Of a stretch of DNA of 40,897 bases, positions 40,561-40,897 are shown piece by piece (position 1 is the stretch's first letter; each line of letters opens with the position of its first letter). The translations under genes were made by a program, and so were the position numbers. The notes under the pieces were generated by a model. That model was not told where the DNA came from. It did no database searches and saw nothing but the letters and a program-made list of their open reading frames with translations. This DNA comes from Williamwhitmania taraxaci (GTDB lineage: Bacteria > Bacteroidota > Bacteroidia > Bacteroidales > Williamwhitmaniaceae), in NCBI RefSeq assembly GCF_900096565.1, contig NZ_FMYP01000038.1:1-40897 (forward strand), given 5' to 3'.

Positions 40561-40897
40561 TATGTTTATTTAGATAAAACGGTCGAAGTTGTGCCACCCA
40601 TTTCGGTTCAAGTTGTGCCAGGCGTTTCGGTCGAAGTTGTGCCACTTTTTTAGGTGCATTTAGGCTATTGTTTCGGTCGAAGTTGCGCCACCCGTTTCGA
40701 CGCAAATTGCGCCATTGAGCCATTGAAAGGAATGATTTCTATCTTATCGCTGAAACTTAAATCAGGGATATGGCCGCAAAGAAGATAGATATCATGGATG
40801 TACGACAATTAATTCAGTTAAAAATCAAAGGAGAAAGCAACCGCAGCTGTTCTTCAAGTTTAGCCATACACCGCAATACGGTAAATTACTATGTCCG
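40561..40897 (+). mobile_element. Left end of an IS21-family insertion sequence (truncated by window)
   Basis: Five 20-bp direct repeats of the type CGGTCGAAGTTGTGCCACCC start at 40580, 40604, 40628, 40674 and 40698. Most are spaced by exactly 24 bp, and the last is degenerate. Multiple terminal repeats of this size are the hallmark of IS21-family ends, where the transposase binds. An IstA-like reading frame follows. The exact left tip cannot be fixed; TGTTTATTTA at 40563 is a possible start. Confidence 0.8.
40770..40897 (+). CDS. istA: IstA-like IS21 transposase, N-terminal fragment
   Basis: The frame opens at the ATG at 40770 and runs past the window end, giving 42 residues (MAAKKIDIMDVRQLIQLKIK to HRNTVNYYV). 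The helix-turn-helix GESNRSCSSSLAIHRNTVNYYV is the typical DNA-binding start of Bacteroidota IstA proteins. The DDE catalytic domain and istB would lie beyond the window. Whether the element is intact cannot be judged. Confidence 0.8.
   Translation, partial: MAAKKIDIMDVRQLIQLKIKGESNRSCSSSLAIHRNTVNYYV

Overview
The window looks like chromosome of a Bacteroidota bacterium, probably an environmental, anaerobic or facultative member of Bacteroidales or a related order. The signs are a SusC/SusD polysaccharide locus, lipoproteins with acidic surface-export signals, promoters of the TTTG-N19/20-TAnnTTTG type, and mostly absent Shine-Dalgarno sequences.

Layout. (1) 1-6.8 kb is an accessory region. 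It has a truncated secreted protein, a hipBA toxin-antitoxin pair, a class II Fic protein and two look-alike two-helix membrane proteins. These are separated by long copies of an interspersed, hairpin-bearing repeat family. (2) 6.8-16.1 kb is a seven-gene operon for a membrane complex of the complex I/group 4 hydrogenase superfamily: two HyfB-like, HyfC-, HyfE-, HyfF- and HyfG-like subunits and a ferredoxin-NuoB fusion. All four [NiFe] cysteines are replaced. Three of four ligands of the N2-type proximal cluster are gone, and the ferredoxin domain keeps ligands for exactly one [4Fe-4S] cluster. It is therefore not a hydrogenase but an Ehr-like (energy-converting hydrogenase related) ion-pumping complex of unknown reaction, and it is the most interesting system here. 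(3) 16.3-17.85 kb is a three-gene hipB-hipS-hipT (split HipA) module, followed directly by six 42-bp tandem repeats, then more interspersed repeats and a small secreted protein.

(4) 19.1-22.7 kb, minus strand, is an NAD operon in the order nrtR-pncA-pncB-nadE. It covers nicotinamide to nicotinate to NaMN and the final NAD synthesis step, headed by a Nudix-type regulator. A 19-bp palindrome overlaps the -33 element and spacer of its probable promoter. (5) 23.2-36.9 kb is a polysaccharide utilisation locus: SusC, SusD, two GH144-type (PF10091) lipoproteins, a LamG-like lipoprotein, a GH3 beta-glucosidase and a membrane-tethered propeller/Y_Y_Y/LuxR-type regulator. The enzyme set fits beta-1,2-glucan (sophoro-oligosaccharide) use, with one GH144 and the LamG protein predicted on the cell surface and the second GH144 and GH3 in the periplasm.

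(6) 37.0-37.5 kb holds tRNA-Gly(GCC), tRNA-Leu(UAA) and a second identical tRNA-Gly(GCC). mutS follows on the minus strand. The window ends in the left end of an IS21-family element, with five 20-bp terminal repeats and the start of istA.
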